DNA of 64,000 nt, from the NCBI RefSeq assembly GCF_900102375.1, contig NZ_FNBO01000006.1, forward strand, positions 1 to 64,000. Direction: 5' to 3'. The notes under the pieces are model-generated. The model searched no databases. It worked only from the letters and a program-made list of their open reading frames with translations, and had not been told where the DNA came from. This document shows, one piece after another, positions 40,037 through 48,802 of the stretch. Numbering within the stretch: the first letter of the stretch is position 1; every line of letters starts with the position of its first letter. A program made the position numbers and the translations under genes. This stretch comes from Halorubrum xinjiangense (GTDB lineage Archaea; Halobacteriota; Halobacteria; Halobacteriales; Haloferacaceae).

Positions 40037-41182
40037 ATGGAGTTCACGCTCACCGAAGAGCAGCGTCAGATCCGCGACACGGTCGCGGAGTTCGTCGACG
40101 AGGAGGTCGTCCCGCGCGCGGCCGAGATCGACGAGACCGACGAGTTCCCAGCGGACCTGGTCGAGGAGATGGCCGACCTCGGGCTCATGGGCATGCCGTT
40201 CCCGGTCGAGTACGAGGGCGCCGGCCTCGACTACCACAGCTACGCGATCGGGCTCGAGGAGATCTCCCGCGGCTCCGGGGGGCTCGGGACCGTCGTCGCC
40301 GCCCACACCTCGCTCGCCGGCAACATGCTCTACGAGTTCGGCGACGAGGCCCAGAAGGAGGAGTACCTCACCGCCCTGAACACCGCCGAGGACATCGGCG
40401 CGTTCGCGCTCTCGGAGGCCGAGGCCGGCTCGGACGTGCCGGCGATGTCGACCACTGCTGAGCGCGACGGCGACGGCTACGTCGTCAACGGCGGGAAGCT
40501 CTGGATCTCGAACGGCTCCGTCGCGGACACGGTCACGCTGTTCGCCAAGACCGACCCGGACGCCGGCCGGAAGGGCATCTCCTCGTTCGTCGTGCGGCCC
40601 GAGGCGGACGACGGGTTCGTCGTCGAGGGGACCGAGGACAAGCTCGGCGACAAGGGGTGTCCGACCGCGGAGCTGCGGTTCGACGACATGTGGATCCCCG
40701 AGGAGCGGCGGCTCGGCGAGGAGGGCGAGGGATTCGTCCACGCGCTGAAGACGCTCAACGGCGGCCGGATCACCATCGCGGCCCGGTCGGTCGGCATCGC
40801 CCGCGCCGCCCTCGACGAGGCGAAGGATTACGCCCAGGAGCGCGAGCAGTTCGACCGCCCCATCAGCGACTTCCAGGCCATCCAGCACAAGCTCGCCGAC
40901 ATGGACACGAAGGCCCGCGCCGCGGAGCTACTGATGCACGAGGCGGCCGACCTGAAGATGCGCGACGAGGACTACATCAAGGAGGCCGCACAGGCGAAGC
41001 TGTATGCCTCGGAGATCGCCCGCGAGGTCGCCAACGAGGGGATCCAGATCCACGGCGGCTACGGCTACACCAAGGACTTCCCCGCCGAGCGCTTCTACCG
41101 CGACGCGAAGCTCTCGGAGATCTACGAGGGAACGAGCGAAGTGTTGCGGAACACGATCGCCAAACAGCTGCTCGACGAGTAG
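40037..41182 (+). CDS. Acyl-CoA dehydrogenase
   Basis: The 381-residue flavoprotein has the three-domain ACAD fold: helical N-terminal domain (L-T-E-E-Q-R-Q-I-R-D-T-V), the FAD-stacking beta domain with A-L-S-E-A-E-A-G-S-D, and the C-terminal helical domain ending G-G-Y-G-Y-T-K-D-F-P-A-E-R-F-Y-R-D-A. The catalytic base expected in short- and medium-chain enzymes lies in S-E-I-Y-E-G-T-S-E (Glu of Y-E-G-T). It desaturates acyl-CoA at C2-C3 and passes electrons to electron-transfer flavoprotein. Length is standard; substrate class unknown. It is divergent from the squalene-synthase-like gene. Confidence 0.94.
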   Translation: MEFTLTEEQRQIRDTVAEFVDEEVVPRAAEIDETDEFPADLVEEMADLGLMGMPFPVEYEGAGLDYHSYAIGLEEISRGSGGLGTVVAAHTSLAGNMLYEFGDEAQKEEYLTALNTAEDIGAFALSEAEAGSDVPAMSTTAERDGDGYVVNGGKLWISNGSVADTVTLFAKTDPDAGRKGISSFVVRPEADDGFVVEGTEDKLGDKGCPTAELRFDDMWIPEERRLGEEGEGFVHALKTLNGGRITIAARSVGIARAALDEAKDYAQEREQFDRPISDFQAIQHKLADMDTKARAAELLMHEAADLKMRDEDYIKEAAQAKLYASEIAREVANEGIQIHGGYGYTKDFPAERFYRDAKLSEIYEGTSEVLRNTIAKQLLDE

Positions 41183-41200
41183 CGCAGTCAGCCGCGCGGT

Positions 41201-43246
41201 TCAGTCACGCGAGCCGGCGGTGTCGTCGTTCGCGGGGCCGTCGTCTGCGTCGTCGGCGTCCGCCCGTTCGTCCTCGTTGCGGTCGCCGTTCGTTCCGTCT
41301 CCGTCCCGGTCCTCTTCCGTCTCGTCCGGGTCGCCCGCTTCGTTGGCTCGGGGGCCGTGAGCGACGTCGGCGTCCGACGGGTTCTGGTCGACGGCGTACC
41401 CGCCCGTGTCGATCCGCTCTGCCGGCTCTGAGTAGTCGCGACCGCTCGGCGAGAAGTCCGGGCGGACGACGCCGTCGTCGGGGACGTCGAGGTCGTCCTC
41501 GTCGGGTTCCTCGGTCACCGTGTCGTCCGCCTCCGCGTTGACGACCGCGTCCTCGACGGGGCCGCCTCCGCCGGCCGCCTCGGCGCTGGTCGTCTCGCCG
41601 CCGGCCGCGTCGACGCCGGCCGCCTCGCCGCGAGCCGCCTCGTCGCGGTCGACTTCTCCGTCCCCGCCGGTCCGTCCGCTACGGACGACTCCCTCCTCTC
41701 CCCCGATGTCTTCATCGAGCCACTCGAACGAGTCGGTTCCGCCGCTCCGCCGCTCCGCAACGGCGGTCGCGAGCCGCTCTGTGAGCGTCTCCTTCAGCGC
41801 CTCGGCCTCACCGACCTCGAAGTCGACGGCTGCGGCGTCGCTGCCGGTCAGCGAACTGGTCCCCGCCGTGTCGGCGACGATCGTCGCGACGCCCCACCGG
41901 CGCTGGAAGGCGGTGCGGCTGTCGATCACGTTCTGGATCCGGTAGTACGGGACGACCGCGACGGTGCGGCCCCAGAACCCGTTGCGCGTGAGCAGGTGGT
42001 CCTCGCCGACCCAGTAGCCGCGGTGTTTCCACTTCAGGTGCGCCGCGGGCGGGACGACGACGAGGAGCGCGGCGACGCCGTACCACGGGAGCGACGGGGA
42101 GACGTACCAGTTCACCCCGTACGCGATCCCGGTGAGGACGCCGACGATCATCGCGTACCGGATGACGTACCGCCACCTGATCCGCTTTGGCGGCCGACTG
42201 AACTCCGGCGTTCCGAACGACTCGATCTCGTGTGCGAGCCGGTAGACGCGCTCGGTCGCGGCGATCGGCACGGCGGACTGGTTGCCGGACTCCGGGCCCT
42301 GTCCGGGGGCGTACCCCGCGGTCTCGATGGAGAGGCTCGCGTAGCCGAGCGCGCGCTTCGCCGGGTTGTCAGTGATCCGCAGCGCTTGGACCTTTTCGGT
42401 CGGGATCGAGCCGCTGTACCGGCGGAACAGCCCGCGCTCGTAGCGTAGCTCGTCGCCGGCGCGAGCGAGCCGGAACCCGTAGTAGTTCGAGAACGCGAGC
42501 CCCGCGCCGATGAGCCACGACGCGATGAAAAGCGCCGCCACGCCGACGAACGCCGTCGCGGTGAGCGCGGCGGCCGACGTCTCCGGCAGGAAGCTTGACA
42601 GCACCGGGAACGACCCGGAGCTCAGGAACGCTAAGAGCCCGATCAGGCGCCCGTCGAACGACAACGCCCCGACAAGGGCGAGCTCGCTCGGCGAGATGGC
42701 GAACAGCTCCTCCTCGTCCGGCGCGAACGCGTCGTCGCGGCCGGCGTCGACCGCCTCGGCATCGGTGCCCGCCGCCTCGCTGTCGGCGCCCGCCGCCTCG
42801 CCGTCATCGTCCCGACGGGTTGCCGCCGACTTCCGCCGCTGGACCTCGCGCTGGAGCCGCGTCGCTTCCTCGGGCGTGACGAACCGGATCGACCCCTCCG
42901 TGCTGGAGCCGCCGGCGGTCTCTAAATCGACTGCGGCGACGCCGATCGCGCGCTGGACGACGCCGCGGCTCACGTCGACGTTCTGGATCCGCCGGTACGG
43001 GATCTCCCGCTCGCGCCGGGAGATGACGCCGGAGGAGATGTCGAGCGTGTCCGCGGTGAGGACGTACTCGAACCGGCGGTAGTACGCGATCTCGTAGGCG
43101 AAGGTGACGAGCAGGACCGCGGCCCCGCCGCCGACCGCGAACGGGAGGCCGAACCCGCCACTGTTCACGATCACGAACAGCGCAACGGCGGTCCCGGCCG
43201 CCTTCTGGAGCGCCCGGTACGGGACCGACTGCGGCGCCAGCTTCAC
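41201..43246 (-). CDS. Membrane protein with tandem bacterial PH (DUF304) domains and long acidic tail
   Basis: The 681-residue protein resembles YdbT-type proteins: pairs of transmembrane helices alternate with bacterial PH (bPH2/DUF304) domains, recognisable by R-R-E-R-E-I-P-Y-R-R-I-Q-N-V-D-V, I-P-T-E-K-V-Q-A-L-R-I and V-V-P-Y-Y-R-I-Q-N-V-I-D-S, so three such domains are likely. Residues from about 505 form an Asp/Glu/Gly/Ala-rich disordered tail. The GTG start at 43246 overlaps the stop of the upstream single-PH gene (GTGA), as in bacterial YdbS-YdbT pairs. Function unknown; YdbS/T were linked to resistance to certain toxins in Bacillus. Confidence 0.87.
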   Translation of the reverse strand: MKLAPQSVPYRALQKAAGTAVALFVIVNSGGFGLPFAVGGGAAVLLVTFAYEIAYYRRFEYVLTADTLDISSGVISRREREIPYRRIQNVDVSRGVVQRAIGVAAVDLETAGGSSTEGSIRFVTPEEATRLQREVQRRKSAATRRDDDGEAAGADSEAAGTDAEAVDAGRDDAFAPDEEELFAISPSELALVGALSFDGRLIGLLAFLSSGSFPVLSSFLPETSAAALTATAFVGVAALFIASWLIGAGLAFSNYYGFRLARAGDELRYERGLFRRYSGSIPTEKVQALRITDNPAKRALGYASLSIETAGYAPGQGPESGNQSAVPIAATERVYRLAHEIESFGTPEFSRPPKRIRWRYVIRYAMIVGVLTGIAYGVNWYVSPSLPWYGVAALLVVVPPAAHLKWKHRGYWVGEDHLLTRNGFWGRTVAVVPYYRIQNVIDSRTAFQRRWGVATIVADTAGTSSLTGSDAAAVDFEVGEAEALKETLTERLATAVAERRSGGTDSFEWLDEDIGGEEGVVRSGRTGGDGEVDRDEAARGEAAGVDAAGGETTSAEAAGGGGPVEDAVVNAEADDTVTEEPDEDDLDVPDDGVVRPDFSPSGRDYSEPAERIDTGGYAVDQNPSDADVAHGPRANEAGDPDETEEDRDGDGTNGDRNEDERADADDADDGPANDDTAGSRD

Positions 43247-43707
43247 ACCGCGTCCTCCCCGTCGGCGCGGATCGCCAGCCGCTTCAGCTCCTCGCGGAGG
43301 TCGCTCGCGCCGTCCGGCGTCAGCCCCGGTATTCGGACGTCCGCGCCCCGCGATCCGGCGGTGTACACCACGCAGGAGGCGAGCCCGACGCTCCGCTCGA
43401 TCGGGCCGCGCCGGGAGTCGACGTGCTGGATCCGCACCAGCGGCACCGTCGTCCGCACCTGCGTGATCACGCCGCGGTCGAGGTAGATCGCGTCCTCGCG
43501 GATCTCGTAGCTCCAGCGGCGGTAGCGGAGCAGCGCGTGCGCGACCGTGAGCGTCAGGGCGACGGCCCCGACGGCGACCGGTGCCCACCGCGGGAGGTAC
43601 TCGAGGTACGCGCCGCCGGCGAACGGGGCGGTGACGAGCGCCGAGAGCAGCACCGCGCGGAGGACCCACACGACCTGGACTCGGGGGTGGAGCGTCTGTG
43701 CCGTCAT
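43243..43707 (-). CDS. Single PH-domain (DUF304/YdbS-like) membrane protein
   Basis: The 154-residue protein has two N-terminal transmembrane helices (about 12-32 and 38-58) followed by one bPH2 domain with D-A-I-Y-L-D-R-G-V-I-T and T-V-P-L-V-R-I-Q-H-V-D-S-R-R-G. It matches YdbS, the small partner of YdbT-type proteins. Its stop codon overlaps the GTG start of the triple-PH gene by four bases, so the products are presumably made together and may form a membrane complex. ATG at 43707 is chosen as the start nearest to the first helix. Confidence 0.85.
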   Translation of the reverse strand: MTAQTLHPRVQVVWVLRAVLLSALVTAPFAGGAYLEYLPRWAPVAVGAVALTLTVAHALLRYRRWSYEIREDAIYLDRGVITQVRTTVPLVRIQHVDSRRGPIERSVGLASCVVYTAGSRGADVRIPGLTPDGASDLREELKRLAIRADGEDAV

Positions 43708-43878
43708 CGACGGTCCCCCGTCTCGCGTCCGTGTGTCATGGCCGGCGATTGACGCCCCCGACGTATAAGTCCGGCCGGACACGCCGAAGAAAAACGGGTG
43801 AAAAACCGTGATACATATTCTCTCCCGATGGCGATACTTGCCGAAACCGATATCACGGGTGATCGAGTCGTGCCAGCC

Positions 43879-45168
43879 ATGGCCGACGATCCGTTCGAGA
43901 ACATGCTCGCCCAGATGGACCGCGCCGAGGAGTACGCAGACGTGGATCACGGGGTGTTCGAGCGGCTCAAACACCCCGAGCGTACGCTGAAGGTGACGCT
44001 CCCGGTCGAGCTGGAGTCCGGCGAGGTCGAGGTGTTCGAGGGGTACCGTTGCCAGTTCGACAGCGCGCGCGGCCCATTTAAAGGCGGCGTCCGGTTCCAC
44101 CCCTCGGTCACCCAGCGCGAGGTGGAGGCGCTCGCCGGGTGGATGACCTGGAAGACGGCGCTGGTCGACCTCCCATACGGCGGCGCGAAGGGCGGCGTGA
44201 TCTGCGAGCCCAAGGACCTCACCGAGCGCGACCTCGAACGGCTCACCCGCCGGTACACCGAGGGGATCCGCCGGATGATCGGCCCAGAGACCGACGTGCC
44301 GGCCCCGGACATGAACACGAACCCGCAGACGATGGCGTGGATGATGGACACCTACTCGATGTACGAGGGGCACTCCATCCCGCAGGTCGTCACCGGGAAG
44401 CCGCTGGAGATCGGCGGGACGCCCGGCCGCGTCGAGGCAACCGGCCGCGGCGTCTCGCTCGTCACCGAGCGGCTCTTCGAGTACCTCGACCGCGACCTCT
44501 CCGACGCCTCCATCGCGATTCAGGGGTTCGGGAACGTCGGGTCGAACGCGGCCCGGCTCCTCGACGAGTCGGGCGCGAACGTGGTCGCCACCTCGGACGT
44601 CACCGGCGCGGCGTACGACCGCGACGGGCTCGACGTGGCGGCGCTCGGCGCGCACGTCGACGCCGGCGGGCTGATCGAGGAGTACGTCGCGGGCGAGTAC
44701 CGGGGCGGCGCGGACGGGTCCAGCTGGGACAACCCGGACGCGATCACCAACGCGGAACTGTTGACGCTCGACGTCGACGTGCTCATCCCGGCCGCCGTCG
44801 AGGGCGTGATCACCGACGAAAACGTCGGCGACCTCCGGGCGTCCGCGATCGTCGAGGCCGCCAACGGTCCGACGACGGTGGCCGCCGACAAGGCCCTCAC
44901 TGAGCGCGACATCCAAGTCGTGCCGGACATCCTCGCGAACGCGGGGGGCGTTATCGTCTCGTACCTGGAGTGGGTCCAGAACGCCCAGGAGTTCTCGTGG
45001 CCGCTGGAGACCGTCAACGCCGAGCTTGAGCGCCGCATCGGCACCGCGTTCGACGAGACAATCGAGCAGTACGACGCGAAGGACCTGCCCGACCTGCGCA
45101 CCGCCGCGTACACGCTCGCCTTGGAGCGCACGGCGAAGGCCCACGAGTATCGCGGGCTGTTCCCGTGA
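43879..45168 (+). CDS. gdhA: Glutamate dehydrogenase (Glu/Leu/Phe/Val dehydrogenase family)
   Basis: The 429-residue enzyme has the substrate domain with G-P-F-K-G-G-V-R-F-H and catalytic lysine in L-P-Y-G-G-A-K-G-G-V, the phrase P-A-P-D-M-N-T, and the nucleotide-binding domain with A-I-Q-G-F-G-N-V-G-S. It interconverts glutamate and 2-oxoglutarate plus ammonia. Haloarchaea carry several paralogues; NAD or NADP preference is not clear, so the symbol is provisional. ATG at 43879 is where similarity begins; upstream in-frame ATGs at 43798 and 43828 would add up to 27 residues. Confidence 0.94.
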   Translation: MADDPFENMLAQMDRAEEYADVDHGVFERLKHPERTLKVTLPVELESGEVEVFEGYRCQFDSARGPFKGGVRFHPSVTQREVEALAGWMTWKTALVDLPYGGAKGGVICEPKDLTERDLERLTRRYTEGIRRMIGPETDVPAPDMNTNPQTMAWMMDTYSMYEGHSIPQVVTGKPLEIGGTPGRVEATGRGVSLVTERLFEYLDRDLSDASIAIQGFGNVGSNAARLLDESGANVVATSDVTGAAYDRDGLDVAALGAHVDAGGLIEEYVAGEYRGGADGSSWDNPDAITNAELLTLDVDVLIPAAVEGVITDENVGDLRASAIVEAANGPTTVAADKALTERDIQVVPDILANAGGVIVSYLEWVQNAQEFSWPLETVNAELERRIGTAFDETIEQYDAKDLPDLRTAAYTLALERTAKAHEYRGLFP

Positions 45169-45213
45169 GCGAACCGACCGCTGCCGGGCTTCCCGCGGAC
45201 TCCCCGCCGGCCC

Positions 45214-45948
45214 TCAGACTCGCCTGATCCGGTCCGCGGTGACCGCGATCGGCTCGCCGTAGTGGAGCACCGGGTCGCCTTCGGGAGCCTCGAAGCCGTT
45301 GGCCGCGAACAGCGTGTTCGCCCGGATCTCCGCCGCCGCGGGTCGCAGCGTCCACGGATCGTGGTCGATCTCGCCGACGTACAGTCGGCCACCCGAACCG
45401 GCGGTGTAGAACCGGTAGTTCTCCAGCAGGAATGCGGGCAGCGACCCCGGCTCGGGGGTAAACGCCTCGCCGGCCGGCGCGTAGGTCGCGTCGAAGCGCG
45501 CGTGCGGGGCGCCCCTGTGGACGCGGCGGCTCGCGAAGCGGACGGCGTCGCCCTCGTCCGTGTCGACGCCCCGGCGGCCGAGCCCGTCGCCCGCTGCGGT
45601 GCGCCGAACGTCGGTCTCGGCGCGGTAGTACGGGAGCCGGAACAGCCCGCGAGCGACCGCGACGCCGAGCCGGTCGTCGGCGTCGAGGCTGTGGAAGTAG
45701 ACGCCCGGGCCGTCCGGCCCGTCGACGTAGGTCCGGAGGTTGAGCTCGGGAAACGACAGCCCCATCGGCACTCCGCGCGGCCGGATGTCGTCCATCACGA
45801 ACGGGACGACCCCGAGGTAGGCGTCGCCGTCGTGGGTCGCGACCGAGAGCGCGTCGGGGAGCGACGCGGCGACAGTCGCCGGGTCGACGGGCCAGTGGGC
45901 GAACAGTCCGTCCCGCCACGTCATCTCCAGCCAGCGGCGACCGAGCAT
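45214..45948 (-). CDS. DUF2071 (YqjF-like) family protein
   Basis: The 244-residue protein shows the DUF2071 pattern: M-T-W-R-D-G-L-F-A-H-W-P-V-D-P near the start, F-P-E-L-N-L-R-T-Y-V in the middle, G-V-Y-F-H-S-L-D-A-D and E-N-Y-R-F-Y-T. The family has an acetoacetate-decarboxylase-like beta fold without known activity. The start at 45948 is supported by a TTTTGTCC element about 26 bases upstream; upstream in-frame codons to 45984 are possible. It converges on the glutamate dehydrogenase gene. Confidence 0.88.
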   Translation of the reverse strand: MLGRRWLEMTWRDGLFAHWPVDPATVAASLPDALSVATHDGDAYLGVVPFVMDDIRPRGVPMGLSFPELNLRTYVDGPDGPGVYFHSLDADDRLGVAVARGLFRLPYYRAETDVRRTAAGDGLGRRGVDTDEGDAVRFASRRVHRGAPHARFDATYAPAGEAFTPEPGSLPAFLLENYRFYTAGSGGRLYVGEIDHDPWTLRPAAAEIRANTLFAANGFEAPEGDPVLHYGEPIAVTADRIRRV

Positions 45949-46014
45949 ATTCGGAAGTAGGGTCCGGAGGGACAAAACCCGCACGCAGCCGGCGGTTTCG
46001 GACCTCCCGTCCGG

Positions 46015-46980
46015 TCACTCTCGCGGGCCTGCGTCGCCGCCGCGAGCGCCCGACGTCCCCGAAGGGTCCGACCCCTCCGGCGCGTCCTTCCACTCTCCCA
46101 GCCCGGAGGGGTCGAGGTGGACGTGGACGTCGCCGACGTCCTCCAGCGCGCGGAGGGTCGTGACCAGCTCCGTCTCCACGTCGTGGGCCTCGCGGAGCGT
46201 CATCTCGCCGTCGACCTCGACGTGGACCTCGACCTCTAGGTCCGTCCCGTCGTAGAACACTGTGAGGTCGTGGACGCCCTCGACGGCGGAGTTATCGCGG
46301 AGCGCGGCGACGACGCGTTCCCGGTCGCCCGGCGGCGGGGCCCCGCCAACGAGGTAGGTGACGTTCTCGCGGCCGATCTCGACCCCCTGGTAGACGACGA
46401 GGACGCTGACGAGCGCGCCGGCGACCGGGTCGAGGATCGGGACGTCGAGGAACACGCCGAACACGCCGACGAGGGCGGCGATCGTGGTGTAGATGTCGTT
46501 GAGGCAGTCGACCGCGAGCGCGGTGAGCGCGGTCGAGCCGAGGTCGGCGTTGACCCGCTCGGTGTACCAGTACAGCAGGTACATGTCCGCCATCGCGAAC
46601 AGCAGCGCGGCGACGAGGAGGAGGCTCTTCCGGGGCGGGCTGTGCGCTCCGAGCAGTCCGAGGACCGACTCGCGCAACAGGAGGAGCCCGAGGATGACGA
46701 TGGTCGCGCCGACGAGCAACGCGGTCAGCGGCTCGATGCGCTGATGGCCGTGCGGGTGCGTCTCGTCGGCGCTCTCGTACCGCGAGCCCCCCCAGACGAA
46801 CACGACCGCGCTCGCGACGAGGTCGGCGACCGAGTGGGCGGCGTCGGCCACCAGCGCCACGCTGCCGAACGCGATCCCCGCCGCCCCCTCCACGGCGATC
46901 TTCACCGCGTTGCCGGCGACGTTGACCGCTGCCGCCCGCTGGAACCGAGCGCGGTCGCCGCTTCCGAAGGGGCTCGACAT
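46015..46980 (-). CDS. Cation diffusion facilitator (CDF) metal exporter
   Basis: The 321-residue protein has six transmembrane helices and a cytosolic C-terminal CDF domain (about 220-305) with a His/Asp-rich ending (D-V-H-V-H-L-D-P). Metal sites are D-A-A-H-S-V-A-D in helix 2 and D-C-L-N-D in helix 5. The D-x3-D in helix 5, rather than H-x3-D, argues against a plain zinc exporter and may mean manganese or iron (inference). A short His-rich loop H-P-H-G-H is present. ATG at 46980 fits CTTAAC about 29 bases upstream; an alternative ATG at 46989 adds three residues. Confidence 0.88.
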   Translation of the reverse strand: MSSPFGSGDRARFQRAAAVNVAGNAVKIAVEGAAGIAFGSVALVADAAHSVADLVASAVVFVWGGSRYESADETHPHGHQRIEPLTALLVGATIVILGLLLLRESVLGLLGAHSPPRKSLLLVAALLFAMADMYLLYWYTERVNADLGSTALTALAVDCLNDIYTTIAALVGVFGVFLDVPILDPVAGALVSVLVVYQGVEIGRENVTYLVGGAPPPGDRERVVAALRDNSAVEGVHDLTVFYDGTDLEVEVHVEVDGEMTLREAHDVETELVTTLRALEDVGDVHVHLDPSGLGEWKDAPEGSDPSGTSGARGGDAGPRE

Positions 46981-47173
46981 AGACGACATTGCGCTCGCGA
47001 CCCTGTTAAGGGTCCCGCGTCGCGGCGGCGCTCGTCTCTCCCCTCGCGGGAGGGCCGCCCGCGCTCCCGACGTCCGCCGCATCTCCGGCGGGAGACTCCG
47101 TCGTAACGCCTAAGACCGAAACGCTCCTCGGTGACGGTAATGAATCACGATCTTTTCGCCCGAGGTGGTCCCC

Positions 47174-47866
47174 GTGGGCGTCGAAATTAAGGAAACGGAG
47201 GTGAGCGACGAGGATTTCGAGGAGATGAAAGGGTTCGTCCGCGACTACCTCGCGGCCAGCGTCGAGAGCGAGGACGACGGCGGCCGGATGCGCTGGTACC
47301 CGTGGCACTCGGCGTCGTACCGGTTCAACCACATCCTCAACGTCGTCGACCTCGCGACGGAGATCGCGGAGGCCGAGGGCGCCGACGTCGACGTGGTCCG
47401 GGTCGCGGCCGTCTTCCACGACGTCGCCAAGCTGGAGGCCGAACAGGACGTCCACGCGGAGGCCGGCGCGCGCGTCACCCGCGAGTACCTCCAGAGCCGC
47501 GGCAACTACCCCGAGTCTTTCATCGAGGAGGTGTGCGGAGCGGTCGTCGACCACTCGTACACCGGCGACCTCGACGACGTCCCCTTGGAGAGCCGGTGTC
47601 TGATCGAAGCCGACGTGCTCGACAAGGTCGGCGCCAACGGCGCCGTCCTCATGCTGTTGCGGATGGGGTACGAGTCGCGCACGCACATGGACGCCGCCAA
47701 GATGGTCGACCGCGTGCTCGAACGCGCCCGCGACCACACCGAGCGCGTCGTCTCCGACACCGCCGAGAGCATCGCGCACCAGCGCATCAAGCGCGTGAAG
47801 TGGCTCCGCGAGTGGCTCGAAGAGGAGGTGTCCCGGATGGACGCCGAGGGCGTCACCGACCGCTGA
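47174..47866 (+). CDS. HD-domain phosphohydrolase
   Basis: The 230-residue protein carries the HD metal site: H in F-N-H-I-L-N-V, the H-D pair in V-F-H-D-V-A-K, a further His (V-D-H-S-Y-T) and Asp in E-A-D-V-L-D-K. HD proteins of this size hydrolyse nucleotides or other phosphate esters; the substrate is not identifiable. The start is uncertain: GTG at 47174 is about 23 bases after a GATCTTTT element, and GTG at 47165 would add three residues. Downstream, the convergent TetR gene begins 34 bases after the stop. Confidence 0.87.
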   Translation: MGVEIKETEVSDEDFEEMKGFVRDYLAASVESEDDGGRMRWYPWHSASYRFNHILNVVDLATEIAEAEGADVDVVRVAAVFHDVAKLEAEQDVHAEAGARVTREYLQSRGNYPESFIEEVCGAVVDHSYTGDLDDVPLESRCLIEADVLDKVGANGAVLMLLRMGYESRTHMDAAKMVDRVLERARDHTERVVSDTAESIAHQRIKRVKWLREWLEEEVSRMDAEGVTDR

Positions 47867-47900
47867 CGGCACTCGCGTCCGTCGGCCGCGGCTTCGGCCG

Positions 47901-48632
47901 CTACCCCTCGGAACCGGTCGTCTCGACGAGCGGCAGCATCGTCTCTAGGTAGCGGTCGATCCCGGCACGGGAGTCCGCGACCCACGCCCGCTCGTTCGTC
48001 GTCGCCCAGCGGAACATCCCGCCCGTCGCGAACGTCTGGAGCGTCGCGGCCACCTCCGCCGCGGCCACGGTCCGCTCGTCGTCCGCCGCCTCGGCGCCCT
48101 CACCGGAGACGTCGACCGCCGCCTCGCGGACGAGCCGTTCGAGGTACTCGCCGAAGACCCGGTCGCTTCGGTCGAAGTGGTCGCGGTACGCCTCGTCGCT
48201 CGCGGCCTGCGAGCGCAGCTCGGTCATCACCGTGACGAACCGCGCGTCGGGGGCGTACGGATCGTCGAGCGACGCGGGGTCGACGGCCGCCGTGAGGTAG
48301 CCGTCGAGCTGCTCCCGCGCCGAGCGGTCGAAGGCCTCCTCGGGAGCCACCTCGGGCACGTCGCTCGCGGCCGCCGCGCCGTCGTCCCGCGGCCCCGCGA
48401 CGCCCCCGTCCCCGATGGACGCCTCGAACTCGTCGAGCAGGAACCCGAGGAGGTCGATCAACAGCTCGTCTTTCCCGTCGTAGTGGTGGTACACCAGCGA
48501 CGGGCTCTTGTCGAACTCGTCGCCGATCCGCTGGATCGTGACGTTCGCGTAGCCGTGTTCACAGAGCGCGCGGAACGCCGCGCCGAGGATCGCCTGTCGG
48601 GTGTTCGACGGCTCCGCGAACGGGTCGTTCAT
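47901..48632 (-). CDS. TetR/AcrR-family transcriptional regulator
   Basis: The 243-residue protein has an N-terminal TetR helix-turn-helix (about 10-57: A-I-L-G-A-A-F-R-A-L-C-E-H-G-Y-A-N-V-T, then L-V-Y-H-H-Y-D-G-K-D-E-L) and a helical ligand domain with an acidic, Ala-rich insertion near residues 75-95. It is divergent from the surface-protein and RND exporter genes, and a palindrome TGAACGTTCA with extra TTCAA sits in the shared promoter, so it probably represses both itself and the exporter operon and is released by a small molecule or lipid the exporter handles (inference). Confidence 0.92.
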   Translation of the reverse strand: MNDPFAEPSNTRQAILGAAFRALCEHGYANVTIQRIGDEFDKSPSLVYHHYDGKDELLIDLLGFLLDEFEASIGDGGVAGPRDDGAAAASDVPEVAPEEAFDRSAREQLDGYLTAAVDPASLDDPYAPDARFVTVMTELRSQAASDEAYRDHFDRSDRVFGEYLERLVREAAVDVSGEGAEAADDERTVAAAEVAATLQTFATGGMFRWATTNERAWVADSRAGIDRYLETMLPLVETTGSEG

Positions 48633-48669
48633 ACGCCGCCTAGAGGAGTCCGGTATATATCCCTCCTGA

Positions 48670-48685
48670 TTGAACGTTCATTCAA
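48670..48685. promoter_or_regulatory. TetR-type operator in the divergent promoter
   Basis: TTGAACGTTCATTCAA contains the perfect 10-base palindrome TGAACGTTCA and a further TTCAA, a form typical of TetR-family sites. It lies 38-53 bases before the regulator gene and directly upstream of the TATA-like CGCTTATG (48688-48695) that serves the plus-strand operon, so a bound regulator would block TBP/TFB. Confidence 0.6.
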
Positions 48686-48718
48686 CACGCTTATGCCGCC
48701 GGCGCCTGACAGAGACGT

Positions 48719-48802
48719 ATGACTCGACCCGACGCGTCACGGTACGACCGGTCGCTCCGCGCGACCAGACCCTCCCACCGGTCCGGCGGAGGGGATCGAT
48801 GA
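48719..48802 (+). CDS. Candidate 27-codon leader ORF
   Basis: An ATG about 27 bases after the TATA-like CGCTTATG opens a 27-codon Arg-rich frame (M-T-R-P-D-A-S-R-Y-D-R) whose TGA overlaps the ATG of the surface-protein gene (ATGA). In a leaderless transcript this would be the first codon translated, and termination-reinitiation would couple it to the next gene. Short frames arise easily in GC-rich DNA, so this is a candidate only. Confidence 0.35.
   Translation: MTRPDASRYDRSLRATRPSHRSGGGDR

Noticed and set aside
43243-45144. A long minus-strand frame joining the single-PH gene to antisense of glutamate dehydrogenase
   Set aside because: Only the part from 43707 down has membrane and PH features; the rest is the mirror of the dehydrogenase gene.
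47030-47110. GC-rich inverted repeats (GTCTCTCCC and GGGAGAC) before the HD gene as a structured RNA
   Set aside because: Such pairs occur readily at this GC content and the arms are short and far apart; no conserved RNA family was recognised.
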